Part shown: positions 23,318 through 24,994 of the stretch, in pieces
Numbering within the stretch: position 1 is the stretch's first letter
How the letters are laid out: every line of letters begins with the position of its first letter
Source: Candidatus Njordarchaeum guaymasense
GTDB taxonomy: Archaea > Asgardarchaeota > Njordarchaeia > Njordarchaeales > Njordarchaeaceae
Assembly (NCBI GenBank): GCA_030587605.1
Contig: JAUQYT010000219.1
Location: 1 to 24,994 of the forward strand
DNA: 24,994 nt
Reading direction: 5' to 3'
Notes under the pieces: model-generated
What the model was told of the DNA's origin: nothing
Seen by the model: the letters and a program-made list of their open reading frames with translations, nothing else
Databases searched by the model: none
Position numbers and translations under genes: made by a program

Positions 23318-24994
23318 TTAGGCGTTTCTCCTTACTCTGACAAATCTCCCAAGTGCGAGGAGGATTAGGATGGAGAATAATATGAGTACTCCACATCCAA
23401 GTCCGATTTCAGCAGAGCTTGCGATAGGGGTTGTCCCTAGGAAATAGCTGTTTAGCAAAGATTTTACCCAGTCCACGATTAGAACTGGCGCCGTTTTCAA
23501 CTGAGTCGCGAGGGCAACGGTCGCACCGGTCTCAGCTAAGCTCCTTGTGAACACGATAATTGAGCCTGCCATCACTGAGTACTTCATGAGGGGAAGAGTC
23601 ACCCTTCTGAAAGAAGTGAGTGGATGCCCGCCTAGGGTTCTTGCAGCATTCTCGAGTTCCGGATTAATGTTTTCTATTGCTGCAATGGCAGAGCGGACAA
23701 AATATGGGTAGGTTATGCAGAGGTGAGCTAAGACAACCAGCCCGAAATCGCCTCCAGGCGTTACTCCGACGGCCTGCCAGAAGAAGGGTAGTGTCACCCC
23801 CAAGGCGACAGACGGAACGATTATAGGAATATTCACAAGCGAATCGAGAATGGATGAACCAAGCCGCCCTACTTTTCTCCTAGCGATCAAGACCGCTACT
23901 GGCAGACCGCTCAAGATGACCAGCAGAGTAACGACTGCCGCAATAGAGAAAGAGTTGAGGACGCTACTCCAATAATTGATCCAGATTCCCTGACCTTGAA
24001 TCGCCTGCGCTAAAGTCCCGTTTTCGACCGCTCCAAATGATGGAATGGCAACATATAGTGACGGCAGAGCTATGATCAGAATGAAAATGATGGTCGATAC
24101 AAAATCTCTTAGTTTCTTTGTGCGCTCTCTGCTAAGCTTCCTCTCAGAGTTGGACCACACCCTCTTGATGGGGAGTTTTATTCTTGGAGCCAGTAGTCGC
24201 ACGGCAGTGAAGATTAGCAAGGAAAATATGATTAGCAGCGCACTCACATAGACAAGAGCACCAACACCAAGCTGACCAGGCAATGATTTGTTAAGTTGTA
24301 TGAACACCGGACCGTTCTCGAACGGGGGAATCGCGTCCTTCGGTATCGAGAAGGCACCTGCAACTATGAGAGTTGCTCCCGTTTCAGATAGGGATCGGGA
24401 GAACGCCAAAAGAAAAGAGGCAACAATACCGGACTTGAGTATAGGGAGTGACACTGTTCTTGCTACCGTAAATGTAGGTGAACCTAGGGTTCTTGCAGCC
24501 ACTTCATAGGTAATATCATACTCCATTATTTCGCCGACCATGACTCTAACGACAACAGGATAAGAAAAAGCAAAGTGAAGCATTCCCACAAGTAACCAAC
24601 CAGGGCTAATGATAGACGCGCCGAAAAAGAAATCTAGGCCACCTGGTCCATTCCAGAAAACAAGAAGAGAGTAGCCCAGGGCAGACGTTGGGAGAATAAA
24701 GGGTATGTTTACCATAGTGTCTAGGACTCCGAGCAACCTTGGCCTACCACCTCGGACAATCAGCCAAGCCATTGGTAGACCAAGTAACACGTCGATTATT
24801 GAGACAATGAATGCTAAGGTGAATGAATTCACTACTGCTGAATTTGCGCGACCTAACAGATCTGGGCTGTTCAGGATTTCTCCTACACTTCCGCCTTGAG
24901 TGAGGATTCCAAGAATCGGCGGAAGTAGAATCAAACCAAAGAAGAAAACAACTGCAACTCCATAAACTGCCAGTCGAACATAGAGCTTTGAAGA
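23318..24994 (-). CDS. ABC importer fused double permease, N-terminus beyond the window
   Basis: Two binding-protein-dependent permease domains lie in one chain, as in FbpB or ThiP. Each has about six membrane segments and its own EAA loop: AARTLGSPTFTVARTVSLPI in the first half and AARTLGGHPLTSFRRVTLPL in the second, each contacting an ATPase. The frame stays open with no stop to the window edge at 24994 (reading LYVRLAVYGVAVVFFFGL), so the true start lies outside; a TTG at 24934 is only an internal candidate. The gene ends one base before the ATPase start. The binding-protein gene is probably upstream, off the window. The fused type favours iron(III), thiamine or similar substrates, but this is not proven. 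Confidence 0.92.
   Translation of the reverse strand, partial: SSKLYVRLAVYGVAVVFFFGLILLPPILGILTQGGSVGEILNSPDLLGRANSAVVNSFTLAFIVSIIDVLLGLPMAWLIVRGGRPRLLGVLDTMVNIPFILPTSALGYSLLVFWNGPGGLDFFFGASIISPGWLLVGMLHFAFSYPVVVRVMVGEIMEYDITYEVAARTLGSPTFTVARTVSLPILKSGIVASFLLAFSRSLSETGATLIVAGAFSIPKDAIPPFENGPVFIQLNKSLPGQLGVGALVYVSALLIIFSLLIFTAVRLLAPRIKLPIKRVWSNSERKLSRERTKKLRDFVSTIIFILIIALPSLYVAIPSFGAVENGTLAQAIQGQGIWINYWSSVLNSFSIAAVVTLLVILSGLPVAVLIARRKVGRLGSSILDSLVNIPIIVPSVALGVTLPFFWQAVGVTPGGDFGLVVLAHLCITYPYFVRSAIAAIENINPELENAARTLGGHPLTSFRRVTLPLMKYSVMAGSIIVFTRSLAETGATVALATQLKTAPVLIVDWVKSLLNSYFLGTTPIASSAEIGLGCGVLILFSILILLALGRFVRVRRNA

Overview
The window is a gene-dense stretch of an archaeal chromosome, most likely from an uncultured TACK- or Asgard-related lineage such as Bathyarchaeia. 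Archaeal box A elements (TTTAAATA-like) precede several genes. Shine-Dalgarno sites are of the GGAGGT or GGTGAT type, and GTG and TTG starts are common. The content is archaeal too: a PolB2-like DNA polymerase, a RadA paralogue, a Trm5-like tRNA methyltransferase, a longin-GTPase fusion and a non-pyrrolysine MttB relative. The lineage is inferred, not proven. I see no rRNA, tRNA, CRISPR array, transposase or integrase.
Layout. 1-246 holds no gene I can support. 247-1965 (+) has two tandem paralogues of unknown function and a six-helix membrane protein. 2001-3400 (-) is a sulfur-relay operon: TusA followed by DsrE-, DsrF- and DsrH-like proteins. The 315-base gap at 3401-3715 has two inverted repeats near divergent promoters. 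3716-6913 carries a crotonase, a CBS-domain protein, an acetyltransferase (-), a HEAT-repeat protein and a zinc-ribbon protein. 6988-9650 (-) holds the longin-GTPase and the MttB-like protein. A Trm5-like enzyme lies at 9761-10654 (+). 10811-15025 (-) is a row of small metabolic enzymes: a double GNAT, a mini membrane protein, a SAM methyltransferase, a cupin, a RimJ-like GNAT and a PhzF-like protein.
The most interesting part is 15183-18605 (+). Box A and a strong Shine-Dalgarno lead into three overlapping genes: a RadA/RecA-like protein whose Walker A and B residues are lost, a 102-residue helical protein, and a family B polymerase with a degenerate exonuclease domain, altered motifs B and C and a cysteine cluster. 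The layout resembles the crenarchaeal PolB2 (Dpo2) damage-tolerance operon and is conceptually similar to bacterial ImuA-ImuB-DnaE2 mutasomes.
The last part holds a PhoU-like protein (-), an orphan type III Mod-like DNA methyltransferase (+), and an ABC importer (-) with two different ATPases and one fused double permease. The permease gene runs off the right edge, so its N-terminus and probably the binding-protein gene lie outside the window.
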